A stretch of DNA of 64,000 nucleotides. It comes from Vitreoscilla massiliensis (lineage in GTDB: Bacteria > Pseudomonadota > Gammaproteobacteria > Burkholderiales > Neisseriaceae). This document shows positions 44,859-53,649 of the stretch, piece after piece (position 1 is the stretch's first letter; each line of letters starts with the position of its first letter). The DNA lies in assembly GCF_001457815.1 (NCBI RefSeq), contig NZ_LN898218.1, positions 62,001-126,000 on the forward strand, given 5' to 3'. The notes beneath the pieces are model-generated. The model ran no database searches and was not told the DNA's origin. It saw nothing but the letters and a program-made list of their open reading frames with translations. The translations under genes and the position numbers were made by a program.

Positions 44859-46096
44859 TTATCCTGATTACAGGCAATATGGGTACGGGTAAAACTTCTT
44901 ACGTCATTGATGCCATCGCAAACAACAAAGACCAATTGGGGCAAATGCCTGTCCGTATTGATGGCAAAGAAGAGTGGAAATACCCCGACTATAATTACGA
45001 AAATGAATCCGATGACGATGATGAAACCGCAGCTAAGGCATCTGATTACGAGTGGATAAAACGTCCTTATTACATCTCACACATCGACGGTCTGAAAGTC
45101 ACAAAGCTTGGCGCATCCCGTGTCTCCCATGAAACCATGTCGTCTGCACCACTGGCTGAATTGTTCCCCGATGGTTCTTTGATAGTCGTTGATGAATGTC
45201 ACTATGTTTACCCTGTTCGTTCCAGTGCCAAAGTTGTTCCAGAGTATGTATCAAAGCTGACAGAATTACGCCATCAGGGCCACACACTCATTATCATGAC
45301 GCAACATCCAGCGAACATAGATATCTATGTTCGCAATCTCGTATCAAGACACATCCATGTTGCCCGTAAACAAGCCACAACACGCCTTTATGAATGGAAT
45401 GAATGCATGGTCAACCTCAGCAAGCAATCGCTTGCTGATGCCACACAGAGGCTTTATAAGCCCCCTAAAAATGCATTCAAATATTACAAGTCCAGCTCAA
45501 TACACATTAAGCATAAAAGACGTGTAAGCCCAGTTATTTACGTCCTCATGGTAGGCATTTTATTTATTGCATACAGTTTCTATCATTTAAGTAATCGAGC
45601 CAAACAAGATATTGGTGGCATTGATACAAACCCAAAAACAGAGTTAGATGCGCAAATGGCAAGTGACGTATTACCAAACGCTACTAAGCAAGGTGTCCAG
45701 GGATCCAATTCGGTATCAAATAACAATACTCAGCAAGCTGGGCAGTCTTTAAAGCCTACCGACTTCGTACCCACGATTCCTGAGAAACCTGAATCAAAAC
45801 CACTCTACGATGGTATACGCCAGCCAAAAACATTCGAGCAGGTTAAAGGGGTCATGATAAGTAAAGGCAAATGCACCGCTTACAGCCAACAAGGCACGGT
45901 CGTTAATGTCTCCGATGTGTTCTGTAAGAAGTGGGCAAAGGACGGCTTACCGTTTGACCCTTACCGTGACCCAATACCGCCAGTACAGCAAGGCCATCAA
46001 CAAGCCCAGCAACAAAACAATGCCAATGTACTGTCATTGACTGATAGCACGACAAAAGACACAATGAGGCCATCTGTACACTTGGATGCCCAGTAA
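44855..46096 (+). CDS. zot: Zot-like phage assembly ATPase (G1P)
   Basis: A 413-residue morphogenesis protein. Walker A GNMGTGKTS (7-15) and Walker B LIVVDECH (109-116) form the cytoplasmic ATPase; a membrane helix spans about 226-244; the rest, Gln/Asn-rich, is periplasmic. Zot/G1P drives extrusion through the envelope. The same family includes the Vibrio zonula occludens toxin, but the toxin activity is not implied here. Start overlaps the preceding gene by four bases. Confidence 0.88.
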   Translation: MIILITGNMGTGKTSYVIDAIANNKDQLGQMPVRIDGKEEWKYPDYNYENESDDDDETAAKASDYEWIKRPYYISHIDGLKVTKLGASRVSHETMSSAPLAELFPDGSLIVVDECHYVYPVRSSAKVVPEYVSKLTELRHQGHTLIIMTQHPANIDIYVRNLVSRHIHVARKQATTRLYEWNECMVNLSKQSLADATQRLYKPPKNAFKYYKSSSIHIKHKRRVSPVIYVLMVGILFIAYSFYHLSNRAKQDIGGIDTNPKTELDAQMASDVLPNATKQGVQGSNSVSNNNTQQAGQSLKPTDFVPTIPEKPESKPLYDGIRQPKTFEQVKGVMISKGKCTAYSQQGTVVNVSDVFCKKWAKDGLPFDPYRDPIPPVQQGHQQAQQQNNANVLSLTDSTTKDTMRPSVHLDAQ

Positions 46097-46326
46097 TGAA
46101 TCTTGATAAAGAAATGGAAGCTCACAAATTTAATCTTCAGCAAATTTTACATGCTGGTTTTAAATCTTACCCAAAAAATGAATCTGCGATTTATGCAATT
46201 CTTAATTCAGCTCACTTACTGTCTTTAATTGAGTCCATTAGAAATGATGAAATTAATGTTGATAAAATTCCTGAATTAAAAACTGAGATTCTTGAATATT
46301 ATAAAGTCTCAGGTATTAAGTATTAG
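46096..46326 (+). CDS. small hypothetical phage protein
   Basis: A 76-residue helical, acidic protein that starts inside the zot stop (TAATG). No signal or membrane helix. Function unknown. Low GC and Lys/Asn/Ile-rich, unlike host genes. Confidence 0.55.
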   Translation: MNLDKEMEAHKFNLQQILHAGFKSYPKNESAIYAILNSAHLLSLIESIRNDEINVDKIPELKTEILEYYKVSGIKY

Positions 46327-46339
46327 TTTAAGCAGTACC

Positions 46340-46404
46340 AGCCCCAGATATACCGTACTAGCCGCTAAGCCTTGAGCTTGTTAACAAGATTGGTAACTGG
46401 GGCT
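46340..46404. other. structured non-coding segment between zot operon and recombinase
   Basis: AGCCCCAG (46340-46347) pairs with CTGGGGCT (46397-46404), then TTTCTATT, and inside lies a perfect palindrome CTTGTTAACAAG (46377-46388). It may be the terminator of the phage operon, or part of a guide RNA upstream of the IS110-type recombinase. Confidence 0.5.
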
Positions 46405-46422
46405 TTCTATTGTCTAAAAATC

Positions 46423-46433
46423 TGAACAGTATC
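46423..46433 (+). repeat. middle ACAGTATC repeat
   Basis: TGAACAGTATC repeats the left copy exactly over 11 bases, 6,030 bases away, and is followed by AAAAG, not TT. It sits between the phage core and the recombinase module. Confidence 0.5.
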
Positions 46434-46479
46434 AAAAGCGGCAATGATGGTAAGCCAGCTTGCATATAAGGGGAGTCTC

Positions 46480-47427
46480 ATGTATTTAGGTTTAGACATT
46501 GCAAAGGCAAAGATTGATTGTTGTTTAATGCACGATACAAAATACCTGCATCGCACATTCGAAAACAATCAAGACGGTTTCATCAAGCTGACAAATTGGT
46601 TAGAAAAACACACTGCAAACAAGGTTTACGCCTGCTGTGAGGCCACTGGGTCATACAGTGAAGCCATAGCTGACTATCTACACGACACTGGCCACAAGAT
46701 TTCTGTAGTCAATCCACTGCGCATTAAAGCATTCGTCACCAGTGAGTTACAAAACGTCAAAACTGACAAACAAGACGCTAAAAGCATTGCGATCTACTGC
46801 CATCGAAATCAACCAGAGTTGTATAAACCTGCTTCACCGTCTGAGAGAGAATTAAAGGCACTGACACGCTATTTAGATGGTTTGAAAGAATTGCTCACGT
46901 CGCACACAAATCGCTCATTAGTCGCACATCATTCCGTAAAGTCTTACATTGAAACCAGCATTAAAAACACTAGGGCAGAAATCAAAGTCATAGAGAAAGT
47001 CATTCAGTCACGCATTAAGTCTGATAATGACTTGGATAAACAGGCAAAGCTTCTAAAGTCCATCACAGCCATCAGCGACGGCACAATACCGCACATTCTT
47101 ACCCTGTTTGCAGACAAGCAATTCAAAACCGCAAAACAAGCCACCAAGTACGTTGGTCTTAATCCCATCATTAAGCAATCAGGCAACAAATCAACAAGAC
47201 ATTTAGCAATTTCAAAGATGGGCGACAAGTACATACGTTCAGCACTGTACATGCCAGCGGTGGTAGCTTTCCGAATGGCCGTTTACAAACCATTCATAAA
47301 AAGACTGAAAGACAAGGGCAAGACCAACAAGCAGATTATTTGCGCAATGATGCGCAAGCTCTTGGTTTACTGCTTCACAGTGTTGAAAACAGGTAATCAG
47401 TTTGACCCTGATTTGATTCTAAAATAA
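46480..47427 (+). CDS. IS110/Piv-family DEDD recombinase
   Basis: A 315-residue site-specific recombinase. The catalytic tetrad is visible: Asp6 (LGLDIAKAK), Glu54 (CCEATGSYS), Asp96 and Asp99 (KTDKQDA); the C-terminal transposase_20 domain has ATKYVGLNPIIKQSGNKSTRHLAISKMG. AAGGGGAGTCTC precedes the ATG. Relatives (PivNM, IS492, IS621) act without terminal inverted repeats, and IS110/IS1111 members use a guide RNA. It probably integrates the filamentous phage, but might belong to a separate insertion. Confidence 0.85.
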   Translation: MYLGLDIAKAKIDCCLMHDTKYLHRTFENNQDGFIKLTNWLEKHTANKVYACCEATGSYSEAIADYLHDTGHKISVVNPLRIKAFVTSELQNVKTDKQDAKSIAIYCHRNQPELYKPASPSERELKALTRYLDGLKELLTSHTNRSLVAHHSVKSYIETSIKNTRAEIKVIEKVIQSRIKSDNDLDKQAKLLKSITAISDGTIPHILTLFADKQFKTAKQATKYVGLNPIIKQSGNKSTRHLAISKMGDKYIRSALYMPAVVAFRMAVYKPFIKRLKDKGKTNKQIICAMMRKLLVYCFTVLKTGNQFDPDLILK

Positions 47428-47443
47428 AAAATCACATAAAATT

Positions 47444-47488
47444 AAATTTGTCAATTAATTGATACTATCAATTATAAATGACAAATTT
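47444..47488. terminator. AT-rich hairpin after the recombinase
   Basis: AAATTTGTCA and TGACAAATTT enclose the near-perfect palindrome AATTGATACTATCAATT (47457-47473), followed by TTATTTATT. It can terminate the recombinase transcript. The inner palindrome includes AGTATCAA on the minus strand, matching the middle repeat (46428-46435). Confidence 0.55.
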
Positions 47489-47568
47489 TATTTATTAATT
47501 TGACAAAATTCTATTGCGATTTGTTCTTGATTTTTTGGCTCGTGATTATCCCTAGAAACCGTGAATTT

Positions 47569-47697
47569 AAGTGTCAAGGGCGGCAAAGCCGTGCATTTTA
47601 CCCTTGACACTTTACCAATCAAAAAACACTCAGCCCAAGGGTAGGTAGTTGGCTTTTCAACTGCCTGCCCTTGCGGCGTCGCAAGTGAGACACGCCG
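47569..47697 (+). ncRNA. candidate structured RNA: three consecutive stem-loops
   Basis: Stem 1: AAGTGTCAAGGG (47569-47580) with CCCTTGACACTT (47601-47612), 12 perfect pairs, plus an inner CGGC/GCCG. Stem 2: 47637-47651 with 47658-47672, 15 pairs, two of them G-U when read as RNA on the plus strand. Stem 3: CGGCGT (47674-47679) with ACGCCG (47692-47697). G-U pairs suggest RNA, not DNA, is selected. It may be a recombinase guide (bridge/seek) RNA or the phage origin and packaging region. Strand is inferred. Confidence 0.5.
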
Positions 47698-47777
47698 TAG
47701 GCATAGAAACCTAACAATTTCTGCAATATTGACTACAAAAACCAACGAATTTTAATAATAATGTTGACTTTATCAAT

Positions 47778-47787
47778 ACAGTATCTT
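47778..47787 (+). repeat. right ACAGTATCTT repeat
   Basis: ACAGTATCTT matches the left copy (40396-40405) over 10 bases, after the recombinase and its structured region. It lies about 70 bases before the next host gene. Confidence 0.45.
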
Positions 47788-47856
47788 GTTAATGCAATTG
47801 AGTATACTGTCTGCATGAAATAAATTGATTACTGACAGTGACTAAGGAGGCAGCAA

Positions 47857-48330
47857 TTGAAAAAACTAGGCATCTTACTTGGCTTAATTTCCATAGTGGC
47901 CAGCGCCGATGTGGTGTTGTATGGGCAGGTTAAAAAAGGACAAGCGGAAACGGTTTTCGATAGCACGCAAACCAGCGCTGCTGGCTTGCAAGACTATGGC
48001 AGTCGAATCAGCATTCGTTTTGCCAACGGCACAAAATGCGAAATTGCCCCGTTGGAGGACACCACCGGCGCACAATTTGTGCTTATCGAAACCCATCCTC
48101 AACTTGCTTACAAACAAGTTACTGGCCCATTCAAGTTTTATTTTTCATCCAACCACCCATACCCCAAAAATCAACAGTTCTCTTCCGAAGAGACCAAACG
48201 TTTGGTGGATGCAAACATCAAAAAGCGCAATGCCAAAATTGCAGAAGCCGTGGCCATGAACCGCAAAACCCAGTCTTGCGATGAATTGTTCGGTTGGATA
48301 CAGAAAGCCAAGATTAACAGCATTCAATAA
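47857..48330 (+). CDS. secreted hypothetical protein
   Basis: A 157-residue exported protein: signal MKKLGILLGLISIVASA, then VVLYGQVKKGQAET, a short beta-rich region, and a helical C-terminus with two Cys near 36 and 141. The start is TTG with a perfect AAGGAGG six bases ahead. Function unknown. It is the first gene after the prophage and carries a DUS terminator, so it is host DNA. Confidence 0.65.
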   Translation: MKKLGILLGLISIVASADVVLYGQVKKGQAETVFDSTQTSAAGLQDYGSRISIRFANGTKCEIAPLEDTTGAQFVLIETHPQLAYKQVTGPFKFYFSSNHPYPKNQQFSSEETKRLVDANIKKRNAKIAEAVAMNRKTQSCDELFGWIQKAKINSIQ

Positions 48331-48337
48331 GACAAAA

Positions 48338-48365
48338 AAGCGGCCTGTAAACTTACAGGCCGCTT
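48338..48365. terminator. DUS inverted-repeat terminator
   Basis: AAGCGGCCTGTAA and its reverse copy with a two-base loop between the secreted protein gene and the convergent acs. First DUS after the prophage. Confidence 0.8.
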
Positions 48366-48385
48366 TAAGCTGAGTAAAACGTGGT

Positions 48386-50350
48386 TTACACGCTGTGTTT
48401 CAATTGATCCAAAACCTGTGGGTTTTCCAAGGTAGAGGTATCGGTGGTGATTTCCTCGCCTTTGGCCAAGGTGCGCAGCAAGCGGCGCATGATTTTGCCG
48501 GAGCGGGTTTTCGGTAAGTTGTCGCCAAAACGGATGTCGTCTGGTTGGGCAATCTTGCCGATTTCGTGCGCCACCCACGTTTTCAGCTCTTGCGCGATGC
48601 GTTTGGCGTCTTCGCCTTCGGGACGGTCGCCTTTCAAAATCACAAACGCCACCACCGCTTCGCCTTTGACGTCATGCGGTTTGCCAACCACGGCGGCTTC
48701 TGCCACCAATGGATTGGCCACCAAAGCCGATTCGATTTCCATCGTGCCCAAGCGGTGACCGGACACGTTCAACACGTCGTCGATGCGGCCCATGATCCAC
48801 ACATAGCCTTTTTCATCGCGGTGGGCCGAATCGCCTGCCAAGTACAATTTGCCGCCCAATTCTTCTGGGAAGTAAGTGGCTTGGAAGCGGGCATCGTCGT
48901 TCCAAATCGTGCGCAACAATGATGGGAATGGGCGCGAAATCACCAAGAAACCACCATTGCTTTGGTCTACCGATGCACCAGATTCGTCAACGATGTCGAC
49001 CATAATGCCAGGCAAAGGCAAGGTGCAAGAACCTGGTTTAATCGCCACCGCACCTGGCAAAGGCGCAATCATGTTGGAGCCGGTTTCGGTTTGCCACCAA
49101 GTGTCGACGATTGGGCAACGGCCGCCGCCGACCACTTCGTAATACCACATCCATGCTTCAGGATTAATCGGCTCGCCGACCGTGCCCAACAAGCGCAAGC
49201 TGGACAAATCGTATTGCTTAGGCAAGTCTGCACCCAATTTAATCAAAGAACGTATCGCCGTTGGTGCGGTATAGAAAGTGGTGACTTTGTGTTTTTCAAT
49301 CGCTTGCCAGAAACGGCCGGCATCTGGGTAAGTCGGTACGCCTTCAAACACCACTTGGGTCGCGCCCACGGCCAATGGGCCGTATGCGATGTAAGTGTGG
49401 CCAGTAATCCACCCCACGTCGGCAGTACACCAGTACACATCGTCGGGTTTGTAATCAAATACCCACTTCATCGACACCATGGCGCCGAGCAAATAGCCAC
49501 CGGTGCTGTGTTGCACGCCTTTAGGCTTACCAGTAGAACCTGAGGTGTACAAGATGAACAATGGGTGTTCAGCGTCTACCCATTCCGGTTCGCATTCGGC
49601 GGCTTGGCCGGCAATCAAATCGTCCCACCAAATATCGCGACCTTCGGTAAATGGCACTTCAGTTGCCGTGCGTTTGAACACCACCACTTTTTCCACGCTG
49701 GTGCAATCGCCGTCTTTCAATGCCTCGTCTACTGTGGCTTTCAATGGTGTGTTTTTGCCACCGCGCACGCTTTCATTGGCTGTGACGATGACTTTGGCTG
49801 CCGCGTCTTGTACACGGTCTTTGACTGCGCCAGACGAGAAACCACCGAACACCACCGAGTGTATGGCGCCAATGCGGGCACAGGCTTGCATCGCCACCAC
49901 TGCGTCTGGAACCATAGGCATGTAAATCACCACACGGTCGCCTTTTTGCACGCCCAAGGATTTCAAACCATTGGCAAAACGGCACACGCGTTCGTACAAT
50001 TGTTGGTAAGTAATGTTTTCTGAGCTGCCATCGTCTTTTTCATAGATGATGGCGGTTTTGTTCGCTTTGTCAGCCAAATGGCGGTCTATGCTGTTGTAAG
50101 AAATATTCAGCACACCGTCAGCAAACCATTTGTAAAACGGCGCGCGGCTTTCATCCAAAACTTGGGTAAACGGCTTTTTCCAAGTAATCAATTCTTGCGC
50201 GAGTTCACCCCAAAATCCTTCGTAATCTTGATTGGCTTTTTCACATAAAGCGTTATAGCCTTCCATGCCGCTGACATTGGCATGCGCTTTAAAGTCTTCT
50301 GAAGGCTCAAACACACGGTTTTCTTTTAATACTGATTCGATTGCTGCCAT
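48386..50350 (-). CDS. acs: acetyl-CoA synthetase
   Basis: A 654-residue AMP-forming ligase, the usual Acs length. [21 protein letters not shown] is the P-loop, [10 protein letters not shown] the adenine motif, and [14 protein letters not shown] carries the catalytic lysine that acetylation inactivates in Acs. It converts acetate, ATP and CoA to acetyl-CoA in the cytoplasm. AGGAGAAGAG precedes the ATG. The acetate importer genes lie immediately upstream on the same strand, separated by a DUS pair. Confidence 0.93.
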   Translation of the reverse strand: MAAIESVLKENRVFEPSEDFKAHANVSGMEGYNALCEKANQDYEGFWGELAQELITWKKPFTQVLDESRAPFYKWFADGVLNISYNSIDRHLADKANKTAIIYEKDDGSSENITYQQLYERVCRFANGLKSLGVQKGDRVVIYMPMVPDAVVAMQACARIGAIHSVVFGGFSSGAVKDRVQDAAAKVIVTANESVRGGKNTPLKATVDEALKDGDCTSVEKVVVFKRTATEVPFTEGRDIWWDDLIAGQAAECEPEWVDAEHPLFILYTSGSTGKPKGVQHSTGGYLLGAMVSMKWVFDYKPDDVYWCTADVGWITGHTYIAYGPLAVGATQVVFEGVPTYPDAGRFWQAIEKHKVTTFYTAPTAIRSLIKLGADLPKQYDLSSLRLLGTVGEPINPEAWMWYYEVVGGGRCPIVDTWWQTETGSNMIAPLPGAVAIKPGSCTLPLPGIMVDIVDESGASVDQSNGGFLVISRPFPSLLRTIWNDDARFQATYFPEELGGKLYLAGDSAHRDEKGYVWIMGRIDDVLNVSGHRLGTMEIESALVANPLVAEAAVVGKPHDVKGEAVVAFVILKGDRPEGEDAKRIAQELKTWVAHEIGKIAQPDDIRFGDNLPKTRSGKIMRRLLRTLAKGEEITTDTSTLENPQVLDQLKHSV

Positions 50351-50370
50351 ATTTCTCTTCTCCTGATTGT

Positions 50371-50409
50371 GTTACAGGCCGCTGGATTCCGCTTGATGCG
50401 GCCTGTAAC
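50371..50409. repeat. DUS inverted repeat between actP and acs
   Basis: GTTACAGGCCGC and GCGGCCTGTAAC, 12-base arms with a 15-base loop. The order of arms is the reverse of the terminator type, but it still forms a hairpin. It may separate actP and acs expression. Confidence 0.65.
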
Positions 50410-50424
50410 CGTTACAGTTTGTTG

Positions 50425-52098
50425 TTAGTGATCTGATGCATCCGCAATACCGATGCCTGTCATTGAGCGCACATACTGTGCTTCAAAGCCGGCGCGGTCT
50501 TGCGCTGCTTGCGCTGAATGGTCGGTAATCGACACAATCCAAGTCACAATAAACGCCAAAGGTATGGTGAAGATTGCGGGGTTACCATAAGGGAAGATCG
50601 GCGTTTCGTGGTGCAAAACCGATACCCATACTGTAGGCCCTAAGATAATCAAAATTGCCGCGCCCAGCAAGCCTGCAAAGCCGCCCACTACCGCACCGCG
50701 GGTGGTCAAGCCCTTCCAGAACATCGACAACACCAATACTGGGAAGTTACCCGACGCTGCCAAGGCGAACGCCAAACCCACCATGAAGGCCACGTTTTGG
50801 TTTTCAAAGGCAATGCCCAAGATGATGGCCAACACACCCAAAGCCAAGGTGGTCATGCGCGATACTTTCATTTCTTCACGTTGTGTCGCTTGGCCTTTGC
50901 GGAACACAGTTGCATACAAGTCATGGCTCACCGCTGACGCACCTGACAAAGTCAAACCAGCAACCACCGCCAAGATCGTGGCAAACGCGACCGCAGAGAT
51001 GAAACCCATGAACAAGTCACCACCAACGGCTTTGGACAAATGTACCGCTGCCATATTGGTGCCGCCTATCAATTCCATTACCGGTTTGCCATCTTTTACC
51101 ACTTCGTGGAAGAAGTTAGGATTGTTGGTGAGCAACATGATGGCGCCAAAACCAATGATGAAGGTCAAAATGTAGAAGTAACCGATGAAACCAGTGGCCA
51201 CGAATACTGATTTGCGTGCTTGTTTGGCATCTTTCACGGTAAAGAAGCGCATCAAAATGTGTGGCAAACCGGCGGTACCGAACATCAAGGCCAAGCCCAA
51301 AGACAAGGCGTCAATCGGGTTTTTCACCAAGCCGCCTGGAGACATGATGGCGTCACCTTTAGCATGTACTTCTACTGCTTTGGTAAACATCACTTCAGGG
51401 CTGAAATTGGCCATTTTCAAGACCATGATGGCCATGAAAGTCGCACCAGACAATAACATTACCGCTTTGATGATTTGTACCCAAGTGGTGGCCAACATGC
51501 CGCCAAACAATACGTACAATACCATCAACACGCCGACAATAATCACGGCGTACATGTAGTCCAAACCGAACAACAATTCAATCAATTTGCCCGCGCCCAC
51601 CATTTGTGCAATCAGATAAATGATCACCACCAACAAAGTGCCTGAAGCGGCAAACATGCGCACTGGCTTTTGTTTTAAGCGGTAAGCGGCCACGTCAGCA
51701 AACGTGAACTTACCCAAATTGCGCAAACGTTCGGCAATCAAGAACAATACAATCGGCCAGCCCACCAAGAAGCCGGTTGAGTAAATCAAACCATCGTAAC
51801 CGGTGGTGTACACCATGGCGGAAATGCCCAAAAACGAAGCGGCAGACATGTAGTCACCGGCTATCGCCAAGCCGTTTTTAAAACCCGAAATGCCACCACC
51901 GGCGGTGTAAAAGTCTTTGGTGGATTTGTTTTGTTTGGCAGCCCAGTAAGTGATGTACAAAGTACCGGCCACAAAAATAAAGAACATCACAATCGCCGGA
52001 ATGTTGACTGCCTGTTTTTCCACATCTCCGGTTAAGGCATCCGCCATGGCAAAAGTACTGGCAGCCATGGCCAAACTTGCGAGCAAGTATTTTTTCAT
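50425..52098 (-). CDS. actP: cation/acetate symporter ActP
   Basis: A 557-residue sodium:solute symporter with about 13 helices and a cleaved-looking N-terminal signal ([19 protein letters not shown]). [25 protein letters not shown] and [17 protein letters not shown] are ActP signatures. It imports acetate for Acs. AAGGAGG is before the ATG; the open frame begins 25 codons upstream. The YjcH gene ends directly in front of it. Confidence 0.9.
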   Translation of the reverse strand: MKKYLLASLAMAASTFAMADALTGDVEKQAVNIPAIVMFFIFVAGTLYITYWAAKQNKSTKDFYTAGGGISGFKNGLAIAGDYMSAASFLGISAMVYTTGYDGLIYSTGFLVGWPIVLFLIAERLRNLGKFTFADVAAYRLKQKPVRMFAASGTLLVVIIYLIAQMVGAGKLIELLFGLDYMYAVIIVGVLMVLYVLFGGMLATTWVQIIKAVMLLSGATFMAIMVLKMANFSPEVMFTKAVEVHAKGDAIMSPGGLVKNPIDALSLGLALMFGTAGLPHILMRFFTVKDAKQARKSVFVATGFIGYFYILTFIIGFGAIMLLTNNPNFFHEVVKDGKPVMELIGGTNMAAVHLSKAVGGDLFMGFISAVAFATILAVVAGLTLSGASAVSHDLYATVFRKGQATQREEMKVSRMTTLALGVLAIILGIAFENQNVAFMVGLAFALAASGNFPVLVLSMFWKGLTTRGAVVGGFAGLLGAAILIILGPTVWVSVLHHETPIFPYGNPAIFTIPLAFIVTWIVSITDHSAQAAQDRAGFEAQYVRSMTGIGIADASDH

Positions 52099-52099
52099 T

Positions 52100-52486
52100 C
52101 TACGCCTCCTTAGCAACGTGTTTGTCCGCTGCTGGTGCTGATGATTTGGTGTTGGCAGCGCTTTCTGGCGCATTGCTGGCCGTCACTTCGCGTACCACTT
52201 CTTGGGTGATTTCTTCCAATGGACCGTTGGCTTGGCGCACATAAATACCGGTGATGCCAATGGCAAACAAAATCACAAACAAACCGACGTAAATACCCAC
52301 CGTCGTGGTCTTACCCTCAGCTACAGGGACACCAAAAGATTCAGGGCTCGCTCCTATGTACAAAATGTAAATCACGTAGATGACAAACATCAAAATCGAA
52401 AAAGTCCAACAGTAGCGACTTTTCGTTTTGGCCATTTTTTGAAACTTGGGATTATTCAGCACTTGCTGTGCAATATTTTTTTCCAC
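52100..52486 (-). CDS. yjcH: DUF485 membrane protein YjcH
   Basis: A 128-residue protein with two membrane helices ([40 protein letters not shown]) between a Lys-rich start and a long Ala/Ser/Glu-rich tail. DUF485 proteins are encoded just before actP in many proteobacteria and assist or regulate it. The start is GTG with AAGGAGAG upstream. The tail is longer than in E. coli YjcH. Confidence 0.85.
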   Translation of the reverse strand: MEKNIAQQVLNNPKFQKMAKTKSRYCWTFSILMFVIYVIYILYIGASPESFGVPVAEGKTTTVGIYVGLFVILFAIGITGIYVRQANGPLEEITQEVVREVTASNAPESAANTKSSAPAADKHVAKEA

Positions 52487-52665
52487 TTTTTTCTCTCCTT
52501 TGTACGTTGACTTGTCGCACGTGAGAAAATGTAAAGGCAGAAAACCATGACGCCCAATTTTTTTTTTGGATTGCTTGGATTTAAATCGCTGATGATGCAG
52601 TGCACAATTTATTTTTAAACAAGAACTTACGTGAAAATTAGGTTTTTACCATAGAGAAATTTTTT

Positions 52666-52679
52666 TTGCGTTGGCGCAA
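52666..52679. promoter_or_regulatory. LysR-type operator candidate
   Basis: TTGCG-TTGG-CGCAA is a perfect inverted repeat with the T-N-A form of LysR boxes, in the 278-base gap between yjcH and the divergent LysR gene. It fits control of the acetate operon and autorepression. Confidence 0.5.
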
Positions 52680-52764
52680 ACAATGAAAATTTTCACAGGC
52701 AAAAACTTGTGCGAATGCAAAAAAAGTTTTATTAATAAAAAACTTACTCAAAGCGGAGACCACG

Positions 52765-53649
52765 GTGGATTTGAATCAATTGAAAAGTTTCGTCGCAGTG
52801 GCCCATCAGCAGAATCTCACCCAAGCTGCTGAAACTTTGCACTTGTCTCAACCCGCGGTATCCGCCCAAATCAAAGCCTTGGAAAAACACCTAGACGTGC
52901 AATTGTTTGACCGCAATGCCCAGGGCATGAGCCTCACTGCCGCCGGCCAATCCTTGTTGCCCCGCGCCGAAGACATGTTGCAACAAATGCACCAATTGGA
53001 TGCGTTTGCCGGCAGCATCAAGCACGATTACCATTTACAGGCCGATATTGGCATCATCCAAATGCTGCCACCGACGGTGTTGGCCGAATGCGTGAGTTTG
53101 ATCAAGAGCCAATACCCGCACATCCACCAAACCTTCAGCTTGGGTCTGAGTGGCATCATTTTGAATCAGGTCAGACGCAAAGAATTGCAAGGCGGTTTTT
53201 TTGTCGGTGACAATCCGTATCGCAATTTGCATGTGATTGATTTGATGCCGCTGCAATTTGAGGTGGTGATGCCGAGCGATTGGCAAAATCAGTTTGCCAA
53301 CAGCTCAGCGGCGATGCAAAACCTGCCGTGGATTTCGCTGTCGGCCTTCTCGGCCTTGACCAAATTTGAACAAAAAATTTGGCGGCAGTGGAAAGTGAAA
53401 CCCACGACCGCCTTGCAATGCGATGATATGTACGCCTTATTGGCGCTGGTGGAACAAAAACATGGCTTGGCGCTGTTGCCCAGTCATTACCTAGACCAAC
53501 ACGCCAACACCCACATCCACCGCCTGCCCGACATCAAACTGAGCGAAATGTTGTCTTTCATCTACCCAATTGAATTGGAACTGGACCCCGTTATCGCGGC
53601 ATGGCGTACCATCTTAGAACAGGTTAAAAGCCACGCTGTGCAAATGTAA
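52765..53649 (+). CDS. LysR-family transcriptional regulator
   Basis: A 294-residue LysR protein with a standard helix-turn-helix (NLTQAAETLHLSQPAVSAQIKALEKHL) and a ligand domain with FSLGLSGIILNQVRRKELQGGFF and GLALLPSHYLDQ. The start is GTG with GGAGACCAC upstream. It faces away from yjcH-actP-acs and shares their promoter region, so it probably governs acetate use. Its end overlaps dapC on the other strand by 26 bases. Confidence 0.85.
   Translation: MDLNQLKSFVAVAHQQNLTQAAETLHLSQPAVSAQIKALEKHLDVQLFDRNAQGMSLTAAGQSLLPRAEDMLQQMHQLDAFAGSIKHDYHLQADIGIIQMLPPTVLAECVSLIKSQYPHIHQTFSLGLSGIILNQVRRKELQGGFFVGDNPYRNLHVIDLMPLQFEVVMPSDWQNQFANSSAAMQNLPWISLSAFSALTKFEQKIWRQWKVKPTTALQCDDMYALLALVEQKHGLALLPSHYLDQHANTHIHRLPDIKLSEMLSFIYPIELELDPVIAAWRTILEQVKSHAVQM

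Larger units (their letters stand above)
40396..47787. mobile_element. filamentous (inovirus) prophage with Piv/IS110-type recombinase
   Basis: A block with the order rep, ssDNA-binding protein, coat proteins, adsorption protein, DUF2523, Zot, then a DEDD recombinase, all on the plus strand with overlapping starts and stops. This is the MDA-phage plan known in Neisseria. The block contains no uptake sequence, unlike the chromosome around it. ACAGTATC occurs at 40396, 46426 and 47778; the outer two extend to ACAGTATCTT and the first two to TGAACAGTATC. Boundaries are inferred from these repeats: the total would be about 7.4 kb, or 6.03 kb without the recombinase module. Confidence 0.8.

Noticed and set aside
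44855..46096. Zot protein as an enterotoxin
   Set aside because: The ATPase domain and position show the phage assembly role; the toxin-active peptide cannot be confirmed and is not needed to explain the gene.
47551..47560. A dRS3-like neisserial phage attachment site near the prophage end
   Set aside because: The ATTCCC-N8-GGGAAT pattern is not present; only ATCCCTAG occurs.
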